From positions 76,643 to 140,642 of the forward strand of contig JAJYDJ010000004.1 of the NCBI GenBank assembly GCA_021777565.1: a stretch of DNA of 64,000 bases, in the 5' to 3' direction. Positions 24,567 through 32,524 of this stretch are shown here, one piece after another. The DNA is from a bacterium (GTDB lineage Bacteria > Patescibacteria > Microgenomatia > Levybacterales > UBA12049). Numbering within the stretch: the stretch's first letter is position 1; the number at the start of each line of letters is the position of its first letter. Both the position numbers and the translations under genes were made by a program. Below the pieces are notes generated by a model. It was given only the letters and a program-made list of their open reading frames with translations, ran no database searches and had not been told where the DNA came from.

Positions 24567-25472
24567 TCAAGTTGATTGTCTCTTAATTAGAAACTGTTCG
24601 AAGAGTTGCCTGCAGGCAATAACTAGTTCCATCTCATCAACGATCAACTCTTCAGTACCTCTAAAATCAAATAGAAAACCGCCTTCTTTCTCTTGCCCTG
24701 AAAGTTTCCCAGAATGTAAGTAGCTCGATCGTAGTTCACTGTAAAGCGTCTTAATCTTCGCCACGCCTTGACTAAGTTCATCTCCTGTAAGCAATTCCCT
24801 CATTAAATATTCTATCGCTTGCTTCTCACCTGTAAGTTGATGTGCTAATTTTTTATCGCATACCTCACAAATTGGTTGATTTCGACAATATAGAGGTTCA
24901 TTAGCTAATTGGTTTATTGCACTTAAAAATAAAGTCATGTAGAGAGTGTATTTCAGGTGAGGATTGGGTAACTCTCTAAGTTCTAATGCCCAAACGTATG
25001 TGTTTAAAGCATTTTCAAGCTTGTCAAAATCCTTTTTATTCAATCTATGCATGAGATCCACACAGGATTGAACCCTAGCAATATGATTTGGCCTCGATGC
25101 GGTCCCGCTGTAGCTTCTATCTGGATAATAAAAATTATTGGCACCAAATTTTAAAATCAGATTATCGACAATATCCTCCTGATCAATCTTCACCAGCAAT
25201 GGATACGTGGGTAAACCTGTTTCCATATAAACCACGTTTAATAAACTTTGCAGATTGTTAAACCTATTACCATCATTTAACTCTTTTGTAAGTTCAAGAT
25301 ATATGTAAACTACACTTGTGTCCTGTGTCTGATCATTTTTACCACCAAAGATAACTACTTTCTTTTGGTCTGAGCACGGTATTGGGTTAATTTCATAACT
25401 AACTTGCTCATTATTAAAAATGTTGAGCGGCAATTTAAATAAATACCGCCATAACTCTTTAGTTTCATCCAT
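24567..25472 (-). CDS. Apea-like HEPN domain protein
   Basis: The 301-residue protein is unlike its neighbours in being rich in Asn, Lys and Ile. The last 60 residues contain YSELRSSYLHSGKLSG, where R248 and H253 form the R-x4-H motif of HEPN nucleases, in the Apea-like form (xxLRSxxxHxG). HEPN proteins are mostly RNases in toxin-antitoxin, CRISPR and abortive-infection systems. A possible CxxC pair (ICEVC, near residue 205) precedes it. The gene ends 11 bp from tRNA-Gly, as acquired genes often do. No antitoxin gene is adjacent. Confidence 0.6.
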   Translation of the reverse strand: MDETKELWRYLFKLPLNIFNNEQVSYEINPIPCSDQKKVVIFGGKNDQTQDTSVVYIYLELTKELNDGNRFNNLQSLLNVVYMETGLPTYPLLVKIDQEDIVDNLILKFGANNFYYPDRSYSGTASRPNHIARVQSCVDLMHRLNKKDFDKLENALNTYVWALELRELPNPHLKYTLYMTLFLSAINQLANEPLYCRNQPICEVCDKKLAHQLTGEKQAIEYLMRELLTGDELSQGVAKIKTLYSELRSSYLHSGKLSGQEKEGGFLFDFRGTEELIVDEMELVIACRQLFEQFLIKRQST

Positions 25473-25561
25473 AATAAGTTACTGCTAAAGTGTATGACAT
25501 CATAAATGTAATTCTGTACCATGAGTATATCACTCAGAAGAACCCTCGGGATATTTTTATC

Positions 25562-26146
25562 TTACAGCTTCAGTTTATTTTCTTTCCCTTCAAGGAGCCG
25601 TTTGATGTTCTCCCGGTGGGAGTAGGCGATGACCAGCGCTGCAAAGAGAGCATAGCAGGTGAAGACGAGTGAGTGTGTTGCAAGGATCACGATGATGATG
25701 ACAATACCACTTAAGATGAGGTTGACTAGACTCATGAGTTTGGTCGCGTACAGCCCTACGATCCATAACAAAAGGAGCAAAATAAACAAGGGCAGTCCGA
25801 GTATCACACTCATCGTCCCCGCATAGGTCGCCGCACCTTTCCCCCCCTTAAACTTCAGATATAGGGGAAAGATATGCCCCAACAGTGCTACTGCGGCCAC
25901 AAGCGCCACAGAGACTTGTGTGTGAAGAAAGAGTGATGCCAAAAGCACCGGGAGTAATCCTTTCGTGAAATCTAGTAAACCGACCGGTATCGCGTACCAG
26001 ATACCAAGGGCACGAGAGACATTGGTCGCTCCGATATTGCCACTGCCAACTTTCCTGATATCCACCCCGCGAAGCCGACTGATCAGGAGCCCGAAGGGGA
26101 TTGAGGCGTATAAATATGTTGTGATGAGAAACACAATCAAGGCCAT
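25562..26146 (-). CDS. plsY: Acyl-phosphate:glycerol-3-phosphate acyltransferase PlsY
   Basis: PlsY moves an acyl group from acyl-phosphate to glycerol-3-phosphate, the first membrane step in phospholipid synthesis. The 194-residue protein has five membrane helices and the three family motifs: S-x-P-F-G (ASIPFGLLISRL), GSGNIGATNVSRALG and the KFKGGKGAAT block, all intact. It is divergent from the FakA-like gene, with a perfect inverted repeat between them (26154-26169). A second, more divergent PlsY is at 28023-28652. Confidence 0.93.
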   Translation of the reverse strand: MALIVFLITTYLYASIPFGLLISRLRGVDIRKVGSGNIGATNVSRALGIWYAIPVGLLDFTKGLLPVLLASLFLHTQVSVALVAAVALLGHIFPLYLKFKGGKGAATYAGTMSVILGLPLFILLLLLWIVGLYATKLMSLVNLILSGIVIIIVILATHSLVFTCYALFAALVIAYSHRENIKRLLEGKENKLKL

Positions 26147-26153
26147 AATTTGT

Positions 26154-26169
26154 TACAATATACATTGTA
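26154..26169. promoter_or_regulatory. Inverted repeat at the plsY/fakA divergent promoter
   Basis: TACAATATACATTGTA is a perfect palindrome except for the central four bases (TACAAT-ATAC-ATTGTA). TACAAT reads as a -10 box on both strands, with 16 and 17 bases to the two start codons. A regulator bound here would control both lipid genes together. Confidence 0.5.
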
Positions 26170-26175
26170 GCAAAT

Positions 26176-27069
26176 ATGAATGAACTGACACTCTCCCAAC
26201 TTCAGTCTATGATTCTCTCAGGATGCGCAAAAGCCATCACCCATAAAGACCAAACCAACGCTATTAATATTTTCCCTGTTCCAGATAAAGATACTGGGAG
26301 CAATATCGCAAGCACTCTCACTGCCGTCCATCAGACGCTTGAGAAAAATAATTATCAAACGCTTCCCGAGCTGGTAGAGGAGACTATGCAGGCAGTGTTG
26401 GTCGCAGCCGCGGGCAATTCTGGGATCATGATGGCCAGTTGGCTACAAGGATTTTTACAGGCATTGGACAACAAAGATACCTACACAGCAGAGGACATGC
26501 ATGTTGCCTTCACACAAGGGCATCTCAAAGCTACGCAGTCCGTCGAGACGCCACTGCCAGGGACTATTCTTGATGTCATGTCAGCAGGTGCAACATTTCC
26601 GATAGAGTCATCAGTCACAGAAGGATTTGAACATACGATGATTAGGGTCCAGCAAGCACTTTCAGATACTGAGCATCATATGCAGCTTCTTGAGAGTCAT
26701 CATGTCATCGATGCGGGGGCGCTGGGATGGAGTTATTTTTTTGCCGGCATGACTGAGTATGTTTTGTCTAGTCCGGTTGAGTTGTATACCCCAGACATGC
26801 AGGTCGTCGGGGATGTGCCACTGACAGAGAGTGCCAATGTGTATGAAGTTATCGCTATTCTGAGTGAGGTGACTAGCACACGAGAGGAGTTAAAACAAAC
26901 ACTGGAAAGTTTGGGAGATTCCCTGGATATTCTTATTACTGATACGGGATGCAAAATGCATATTCACACCAATCAGCCAGACCTGGTCAACGAATTACTT
27001 CAGACACTTGGCACCGTGAGTCATACCCAAACAACCGATATGCGCACCCAAGTCCACACGTCACTATGA
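26176..27069 (+). CDS. FakA-like fatty acid kinase subunit (DhaL/DAK2 domain), short form
   Basis: The 297-residue protein begins with a DhaL nucleotide-binding domain (residues 1-195) with the magnesium-binding motif INIFPVPDKDTGSNIA and the AAAGNSGIMMASWLQGF and DAGALGWSYFF segments of the FakA/YloV family. Residues 210-297 match the middle domain (ESLGDSLDILITDTGCKMHIHTNQP). FakA is usually about 550 aa, so the C-terminal FakB-interacting part is missing. It phosphorylates fatty acids held by a DegV-type FakB; the next gene encodes one, overlapping by four bases (ATGA). Confidence 0.85.
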   Translation: MNELTLSQLQSMILSGCAKAITHKDQTNAINIFPVPDKDTGSNIASTLTAVHQTLEKNNYQTLPELVEETMQAVLVAAAGNSGIMMASWLQGFLQALDNKDTYTAEDMHVAFTQGHLKATQSVETPLPGTILDVMSAGATFPIESSVTEGFEHTMIRVQQALSDTEHHMQLLESHHVIDAGALGWSYFFAGMTEYVLSSPVELYTPDMQVVGDVPLTESANVYEVIAILSEVTSTREELKQTLESLGDSLDILITDTGCKMHIHTNQPDLVNELLQTLGTVSHTQTTDMRTQVHTSL

Positions 27070-27923
27070 AACACTTAGGCATTCTTGTTGGTACTGATGC
27101 TGATCTTCCAGAGGAGCTCGCGAAACAAAACGAGATCATGATCTATCCGTTTGCAGTTCACTGGGAAGGACATACAGGGAATATGCAGGATAAAGACGTA
27201 CTGTATACTGCCATGAGACAACCATCACCAGTGGGGTCACCACAAACATCCCAACCCGCCCCGCAGGTGTTTCTTGATCACTTTCAGACCCTTCTGAAAA
27301 CCTATCAGGATATCCTTGTCCTTACTATTTCATCCGAAGTATCAGGATGTTTTAACAGTGCCAGACAAGCACAACAACAATTACCAGAGATTGAAAGAAA
27401 TAGAATTCATATTGTTGACTCACAAGCATCCACAGGCGCTGAAGGGCTTTTGGCACTGAAAGCACGAGAATTAAGCAGAGAAAGGAAAAGCATACAAGAA
27501 ATCCTGACACTGTTATCACTCTCTCAAGTCAGACTTTTTGGTACCTTTGATGATCCCTCATGGGCACAAAAAGGGGGAAGACTGAGTAGTATCCAGGCAA
27601 CGCTTGTCAGACACATGATCGCTCAGGGATTTCGTCCCGTTCTGACCCTTAAAAAGGGCCAAATCGCCACCCATAAAATTCAAATGGGCACCAAAGAAAA
27701 AGTACCTGCACTGCTTGCTCAGCTCAAAGATGTATGTACACCCGAAACATCATTTACCTATGCAATAACGCATGGAGATTGTCCGGACCAAGCAGAAAAG
27801 CTTCATGAGCAAATAAAAGTCATGTATCCCAACGCTAACTGCGCTTATACCAATACGCTTTCGGCAGTCCTTGCCGCACATGTGGGTCCTGATAGTCTTG
27901 TGTTATCATTATTGATGCAATAA
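27066..27923 (+). CDS. DegV family fatty-acid-binding protein (FakB-like)
   Basis: Starting at the ATG at 27066 the product is 285 residues in the DegV fold: LGILVGTDADLP at the start, the ligand-contacting T-I-S-S-E-V-S-G-C-F-N-S-A block near residue 90, the DSQASTGAEGLL helix, and the conserved GTFDDPSWAQKGGRLSS with the later F-R-P-V. FakB presents a fatty acid to FakA for phosphorylation. The gene overlaps the FakA-like gene by four bases, and plsY2 follows. Confidence 0.9.
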   Translation: MKHLGILVGTDADLPEELAKQNEIMIYPFAVHWEGHTGNMQDKDVLYTAMRQPSPVGSPQTSQPAPQVFLDHFQTLLKTYQDILVLTISSEVSGCFNSARQAQQQLPEIERNRIHIVDSQASTGAEGLLALKARELSRERKSIQEILTLLSLSQVRLFGTFDDPSWAQKGGRLSSIQATLVRHMIAQGFRPVLTLKKGQIATHKIQMGTKEKVPALLAQLKDVCTPETSFTYAITHGDCPDQAEKLHEQIKVMYPNANCAYTNTLSAVLAAHVGPDSLVLSLLMQ

Positions 27924-27927
27924 TACA

Positions 27928-27995
27928 CTGTCATCCTGAGTGAAACGAAGGATCTCTTTTTAAAATAAGATTCTTCACTCCGTTCAGAATGACAG
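27928..27995. repeat. Imperfect inverted repeat element of the dispersed CTGTCATtCTGA type
   Basis: Two 28-bp arms (27928-27955 and 27968-27995) start with CTGTCAT.CTGA and end with its complement TCAG.ATGACAG, with a 12-bp AT-rich loop between them. The core, such as GAAACGAAGGATCT against AGATTCTTCACTCC, is a widespread motif in intergenic regions of many bacteria, often present in many copies per genome. It fills the gap between the DegV gene and plsY2 and may form a hairpin that acts as a terminator or a MITE-like element. Confidence 0.75.
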
Positions 27996-28022
27996 AACTA
28001 TGTCGAATTGCTTATAACAGTT

Positions 28023-28652
28023 ATGCCTATTCTTTTTCTTATCATTGGCTACTTACTTGGTTCCTTTCCAACCGCCTATTTTGTCGTAAAAAAGTTTACT
28101 GGCAAAGATATCCGTTTTGAAGAGACAGGTAATGTCGGTGCGATGAATACGGCACGAACCACCGGAAAGTTTTATCTGTTCTTTTTGGTATTTGCCGGTG
28201 ACGCACTGAAGGGATATCTTGGCGTACTCCTGCCACTCATGCTGACTCACCATGACGTGCTATCAGTCACCTTGGGAGGATTTGGGGTAGTCCTGGGGCA
28301 TTGTTATTCGCTGTATTTTAAAATCAAAGATGGGAAATTTGCTGGGGGGAAAGCAATTGCTTCACTTTTTGGGATACTCACAGGAGTTCACTTCATACAC
28401 TTATTTATTCCCTGGGGAGCGGCTATGCTGATCCCAGTCCTTCTCACGGGTAATTTATTTTTAGGTCAATTTTGTGGAACACTGGCGCTGCCATTGATTG
28501 GTTTTTTCTTATTCCCACAATACTTTCTCATGACCGTACTTCTGGCAATTCCTGTATTTATCAAACAATGGCCACGTGTCATCCCCATGCTGCAGGGCAA
28601 AGAGCCATCATGGTATTTTAAGCCCAAAAAAAGTATTACCAATCAAAAATAA
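28023..28652 (+). CDS. PlsY-like acyltransferase, second copy
   Basis: A 209-residue membrane protein (start ATG 28023; the ORF could begin at an upstream TTG). It has the PlsY motifs in weakened form: GSFPTAYFV (S-x-P), EETGNVGAMNTARTTGK for GSGNxGATNxxR, and DGKFAGGKAIAS for the GGKG motif. The change of GGKGAAT to GGKAIAS and TGNVGAMN for SGNIGATN make a different acyl donor or acceptor possible. Its place after FakA/FakB fits incorporation of imported fatty acids into lipid. Confidence 0.82.
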   Translation: MPILFLIIGYLLGSFPTAYFVVKKFTGKDIRFEETGNVGAMNTARTTGKFYLFFLVFAGDALKGYLGVLLPLMLTHHDVLSVTLGGFGVVLGHCYSLYFKIKDGKFAGGKAIASLFGILTGVHFIHLFIPWGAAMLIPVLLTGNLFLGQFCGTLALPLIGFFLFPQYFLMTVLLAIPVFIKQWPRVIPMLQGKEPSWYFKPKKSITNQK

Positions 28653-28655
28653 CCT

Positions 28656-29270
28656 ATGACTACCGATAACTTTACCAAACACACCACCACCGCATCACTC
28701 AAACAAATGAAATTTCTGCAGCGTTTCCTCATCGATCGTTTTTTAGTCAGACTTATCAGAATTCTCAAGCCACTGAGTGTTAGCTCAATTCTTGATGTTG
28801 GCGCCGGGGAGGGATTTACGCTGGCACGACTGGAAAGGGAAGGGATAGGGGAGAGACGAGAAGGAGTGGAGATACTCGACAGTGCACTTGCACTCGGCAA
28901 AAAATTTCATCCCCATATCAAACTCGTAAAAGGCTCTATTTATGAATTGCCCTATAAAGATAACAGCTGGGATCTGGTCTTATGTACAGAAGTATTAGAG
29001 CACTTGGAAGATCCCGAAAAAGCACTTGCAGAGCTTTTTAGAGTGTCCAAAAAATATATTTTACTCTCAGTCCCCAATGAACCGTGGTTCATGCTCGGGA
29101 ACTTCCTGCGTGGCAAGAATCTTTCACGCTGGGGCAATGATATCGAGCATATCAATCACTGGACAGGGCAGAGTTTTATCAGCTTTGTGAAGCGTAATCA
29201 TAAAAAGGTACGCATCAAGGCAGACTTCCCACTGCCATGGACCGTCCTGCTTCTTGAGAAGCATAGCTAG
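28656..29270 (+). CDS. Class I SAM-dependent methyltransferase
   Basis: The 204-residue protein carries the Rossmann methyltransferase motifs: motif I LDVGAGEGFTLARL (S-adenosylmethionine binding), the acidic end of strand 2 in REGVEILDS, and the post-motif LCTEVLEHLEDPEKALAELFRVSKKYILLSVPNEP. These fit the Methyltransf_11 family that methylates small molecules such as lipids, quinones or sugars. The substrate is unknown. It begins four bases after the plsY2 stop, so it may be a lipid-related gene. Confidence 0.88.
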   Translation: MTTDNFTKHTTTASLKQMKFLQRFLIDRFLVRLIRILKPLSVSSILDVGAGEGFTLARLEREGIGERREGVEILDSALALGKKFHPHIKLVKGSIYELPYKDNSWDLVLCTEVLEHLEDPEKALAELFRVSKKYILLSVPNEPWFMLGNFLRGKNLSRWGNDIEHINHWTGQSFISFVKRNHKKVRIKADFPLPWTVLLLEKHS

Positions 29271-29308
29271 CCTCATTTTTCACAACATGCTACAATACAG
29301 GTATCCTT

Positions 29309-29381
29309 GCGCCCATAGCTCAGTGGATAGAGCACATCGGTTCTAACGATATGGTCGGGGGTTCGAATCCCTCTGGGCGCA
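29309..29381 (+). tRNA. tRNA-Arg (anticodon TCT), integration site
   Basis: A 73-nt cloverleaf with acceptor stem GCGCCCA/TGGGCGC, D arm GCTC/GAGC, anticodon TCT at 29342-29344 within loop GTTCTAA, and T arm GGGGG-TTCGAAT-CCCTC; discriminator A and no encoded CCA. Position 32 is G and the outermost anticodon stem pair is C-A, both slightly unusual. The 3' end GCGCA is part of the attachment core of the downstream element. TACAAT at 29291-29296 is a possible -10 box. Confidence 0.92.
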
Positions 29382-31065
29382 CAGACGGGGATTTTTGTTG
29401 AATATATTCAAAAATCGAGGCTAATTCGGGTGTTCCATCTTTAATTTCTTGATAGGTAGCTGATGTATCAAAGAGTAAGCTAAACATAAGTGCATTTTGA
29501 ACTGGATCTGTGCCTGAAAGAATCAATTCGTGAAGGTGTTCCATATAATAAATGAGATAGTTGGTAAGCGTATTGACATTAATCTCTTCCTCTTCTTTAT
29601 TGCCTCGTTTACATATCAATTTAAGTCGTTCCTGCTCAAGTGTATCCAATTCTGCCTCTACTGCTTTTATTGCAACTTCACTGGTGAGTTTTTTTATCGT
29701 TTCAATAATTACTCTTTGCTCACCTTTTATTTGAGCAATACGTTCGTCAAGTAACGCACTGTCACTCAGGAGGCTTTCTTTTCGTGTACTCCATGCTTCA
29801 AGTATCTTCATTTTTAATTTTTGTTGTGCCTCTTTTGTAAATTCAACCCCTTGAACAAAGCTTTCTACTGTGTCATGAAATTCTGCCTTTTTAATTCGAT
29901 AATATCTATGACCTTTACTACAATGGTATGCTGGACGAGGTTTCCCACCTTTTCCTGTTGAGGCACTTGCTTGAAAAGTCTGCATACAATGAGGACAAAG
30001 TATGTGTTGCTTATATGGATATTCAGAACTAACTGTATTCTTTTGTTGTCTCCACTTTGGAATAAAACCTTTCACTACTTTTAATAAATCTCCCTCTTCA
30101 AGAATAGTGACTTTCCCTTTATTCGCTCTATTGAACATATCGACTGTTACAAGCCCACCTTTATATAGCCTTACTGGCGTGCCATCTGTCCATTTTTCTG
30201 TATTCACTCCTGCATAAATCGGATTTTGGATATAATCATGAAACTGCTTTATAGTTAATGGTTTTTCACCTTTGTAATCAATAACTTTCGTCTGATCATT
30301 CTTATCTCGTACAAATATTCTTCTTGATTTGAAACCCATATCATTTATTATGCGTACTATTTGTTCATCAGTAAGGTTTCCTTGTATGCGAAGTTCAAAC
30401 ATTTTTATAAACCAAACTGACTCAATTGGGTCAGCTGTACGAATGCTCCGTTTACCATGCGGAGTTTCTACTGTTTCATTCTTATATCCCATTTGTGGTC
30501 GTCTAGCAGTGTATCCCATTCTTGTATAACGAACCTCTGCGCCAATCATTCTGCTGAGAATATCTCTTACTTCTGATTTTGCCCTTTCTGCCTCTAAAAG
30601 TTCACTCGTCCAAGAAGGACTATATTCGCTCCAATTATATTTTACATTCAAATGGGATAGAGTATTGATCGTTTGACTACTAATTACACCATAGGTATCA
30701 ACAAGCGTTACGCCAGCTTTTGCAAATTCTGCCTTTAAATATCCATAGACTGCAGATCCAGCACGGGTCACTCGGTCAATACTTTTAATAAACGCAAACT
30801 CGATCTTATATTCTGGATTTTTACAGTATTCGACCGCTTTTAATAGAGGCTGCATGTCTAATTCACCACTAGCAGATTCGGTAAACTCAAATCTTTGTTT
30901 GATTTTTATCTTACACGAGAGTGTTGCTTCAATACGCAAAATGGCAGACTGATTTCTATTTCCCTGATCGTTCAGGCTGTCACCAGTTAGATCCTGCTTT
31001 ACAGAAGAGACTCTTCCTATTTCAATGCCGTTCCTGATTTTAGTATCCATCTCTCTGTCTTTCAT
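29320..31065 (-). CDS. Large serine recombinase (integrase) of the element
   Basis: A 581-residue recombinase. The catalytic domain begins with EIGRVSSVKQ (S20) and includes the DRVTRAGSAVYGYL segment. Then come the recombinase (Pfam-type) domain with NPIYAGVNT, a zinc-ribbon with CPHCMQ and CSKGHRYYR, and a coiled coil (about 430-500). This is the standard large-serine-integrase order. The last 22 codons (VRPEGFEPPT...) are read from the antisense strand of tRNA-Arg, so the natural C-terminus would differ in the excised circle. The start could also be the ATG at 31050. Confidence 0.9.
   Translation of the reverse strand: MKDREMDTKIRNGIEIGRVSSVKQDLTGDSLNDQGNRNQSAILRIEATLSCKIKIKQRFEFTESASGELDMQPLLKAVEYCKNPEYKIEFAFIKSIDRVTRAGSAVYGYLKAEFAKAGVTLVDTYGVISSQTINTLSHLNVKYNWSEYSPSWTSELLEAERAKSEVRDILSRMIGAEVRYTRMGYTARRPQMGYKNETVETPHGKRSIRTADPIESVWFIKMFELRIQGNLTDEQIVRIINDMGFKSRRIFVRDKNDQTKVIDYKGEKPLTIKQFHDYIQNPIYAGVNTEKWTDGTPVRLYKGGLVTVDMFNRANKGKVTILEEGDLLKVVKGFIPKWRQQKNTVSSEYPYKQHILCPHCMQTFQASASTGKGGKPRPAYHCSKGHRYYRIKKAEFHDTVESFVQGVEFTKEAQQKLKMKILEAWSTRKESLLSDSALLDERIAQIKGEQRVIIETIKKLTSEVAIKAVEAELDTLEQERLKLICKRGNKEEEEINVNTLTNYLIYYMEHLHELILSGTDPVQNALMFSLLFDTSATYQEIKDGTPELASIFEYIQQKSPSVRPEGFEPPTISLEPMCSIH
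29377..29385 (+). repeat. Left attachment core (attL)
   Basis: GCGCACAGA spans the last five bases of tRNA-Arg, including the discriminator, and four bases beyond. It is repeated at 46089-46097. The recombinase reading frame passes through this site. Confidence 0.55.
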
Positions 31066-31071
31066 CGTAGG

Positions 31072-31239
31072 TTATATTTTTGTAAACCTCAATATGCCAT
31101 TCTTTCTATCCTCAAGCATACGATCGATGACTAAGTTAACAAAGATATTCATACGCTCATTATCAGTTACAGACTTCATAACCTGTCTTTCCCGTTTAAT
31201 GGATATTTTTACTGAAGATCGCCTATTTAATTTTTTAAT
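31072..31239 (-). CDS. Possible small ORF between recombinase and HTH gene
   Basis: Between the recombinase and the regulator lies an open frame of 55 codons ending with TAA. It begins just after the sequence AAGGAGGT and five bases of spacing, but the codon there is ATT, not ATG, so translation would need a rare start. An in-frame ATG is found at 31179, which would give 35 residues: a basic N-terminus followed by NERMNIFVNLVIDRMLEDRKNGI, a possible amphipathic helix. No homology is recognised; the strong ribosome site is the only positive evidence. Confidence 0.35.
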   Translation of the reverse strand: MKKLNRRSSVKISIKRERQVMKSVTDNERMNIFVNLVIDRMLEDRKNGILRFTKI

Positions 31240-31777
31240 AAGCTACCTCCTTATTTTTGTTTGAAAGTTCTATGTCTATCTCATCAGGGTCAATATATAC
31301 ATCTGCAAAAGAACTTAAATTAACCTTAGAAGAAATATTAAAGCTTTGATAGCCAATCTGGCCTCGAGTGCTATGCAAAGCAGCATAGTCTTCTTGCAAT
31401 TCTGCATTGATCCTATGTATATCTGCATAAAGCTCATGCAAATTTGCATAGTTCATGCTGTGCATCTTTTTTGCAACATCCTTAAGAAATAGTGGAAAAT
31501 AAGCAAGATGAATAGAATCTTTATACCTAATAAGATACTTTTTCTTTTCAAGATTTTTTAACTGTCTCGAAACAGTAGATTGATTGCAGTTCATTATGAC
31601 TGCAAGGCTAGAATGCGATTTAGTGATATAAGAGAATTGAAGATTACTTCTATCCCATACTGCTTCCATTATTAATGTTATGTAAAAACCAAATAGGGCG
31701 TATCCTAGGTCTTTTTCAAGTAACTTTGCTTGTCTTGGTAAAACCAGATACCCATGATAATTCACTTTATTTTCCAT
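31235..31777 (-). CDS. Winged helix-turn-helix protein of the element
   Basis: A 180-residue protein. Residues about 50-95 form a winged helix: SSLAVIMNCNQSTVSRQLKNLEKKKYLIRYKDSIHLAYFP is a MarR/Rep-type helix-turn-helix with recognition helix at STVSRQLKNLEKK. Before it lies a helical region with LGYALFGFYITLIMEAVWDR; the tail (110-180) is unstructured and acidic. Similar proteins regulate element genes or resemble replication initiators of small plasmids. Its location next to the recombinase suggests control of excision. Confidence 0.7.
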   Translation of the reverse strand: MENKVNYHGYLVLPRQAKLLEKDLGYALFGFYITLIMEAVWDRSNLQFSYITKSHSSLAVIMNCNQSTVSRQLKNLEKKKYLIRYKDSIHLAYFPLFLKDVAKKMHSMNYANLHELYADIHRINAELQEDYAALHSTRGQIGYQSFNISSKVNLSSFADVYIDPDEIDIELSNKNKEVAY

Positions 31778-31802
31778 ACCTATACATCTCTCTTGTTTAG
31801 TT

Positions 31803-32054
31803 TTAACCGCTAAAAATCATATCCTTGATATCTCTGAAAGCGGAATAAAGTACTTTAGGCTGGATTGCTAACGCATTTAAGTTCCAGTAACTTTGTATAA
31901 GCTCTTCCGCTTTAGCTTTAGGAGTGAATTGAAAAAGAATTGCTCCATTAGGCAATCTTCGTTTCCCAAGAAGCTGTACTTGATTTGTAGCGTATAAGTA
32001 CGAAGCTACTGCTATATCTTTTATCTCTGCGGCTGAATTCTCATTCCTATCCAT
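31803..32054 (-). CDS. DUF5659-like small protein
   Basis: An 83-residue protein. The pattern IKDIAVASYLYA..QVQLLGKRRLPNGAILFQF..KAKAEELIQSYWNLNALAIQPKVLYSAFRDIKDMIF matches DUF5659-type proteins that often accompany recombinases in CPR bacteria: an ATN-x-x-LLG, a hydrophobic FxFxP, an E-x-L-I/W-x-x-YW and the terminal hydrophobic helix. Function unknown. It shares the strand of the other left-end element genes. Confidence 0.6.
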   Translation of the reverse strand: MDRNENSAAEIKDIAVASYLYATNQVQLLGKRRLPNGAILFQFTPKAKAEELIQSYWNLNALAIQPKVLYSAFRDIKDMIFSG

Positions 32055-32164
32055 ACTATCTAGTATTATTGTATTTGAGGCTAAACAATTACTTATACAT
32101 TTTTAAAATGATGTATTGGGAGGAGTGAGGCTATGTATATAAATTGCTCTAATGTGATATACAT

Positions 32165-32524
32165 TTAGACAGAGTTTTGTAAACTCTTCTCTAGTTCTTC
32201 AATGCGTTTCTCAAATTCTGCTTTCTCATGAGCATCTAACCAACACCGCGTCAAAAATCCTATGGTCGAACCCACCTTTATTGGTACTTTCCCTTGCCAG
32301 ATACCATTGATTGTTTTGCTTATAAGCATCTGTATGTCTTTAGGTGTTCTTAGTGTTATTTCCTCTTGAAAAGAAATGGATGGACTCCTATTAGTTCCAC
32401 CTTTCTGAGAAGCAGCATAAGCCCGTGTAATGTGTTCAGGACTATGCCGAAAGCAAAGTTGAGTATCTACAATACTGTTCGCCTTGCATTGCTCTTTATT
32501 TGTTTTTATATAGGTGCATTTCAT
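32165..32524 (-). CDS. Small element protein with N-terminal zinc-binding-like Cys/His motif
   Basis: A 119-residue protein whose first 30 residues carry C-x9-C-x10-C-x2-H (CTYIKTNKEQCKANSIVDTQLCFRH), the pattern of a small zinc-binding motif found at the N-terminus of many element-encoded proteins. The rest is helical with a C-terminal coiled coil (AHEKAEFEKRIEELEKSLQ). It may bind DNA. It overlaps the upstream gene by four bases. Function unknown. Confidence 0.55.
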   Translation of the reverse strand: MKCTYIKTNKEQCKANSIVDTQLCFRHSPEHITRAYAASQKGGTNRSPSISFQEEITLRTPKDIQMLISKTINGIWQGKVPIKVGSTIGFLTRCWLDAHEKAEFEKRIEELEKSLQNSV

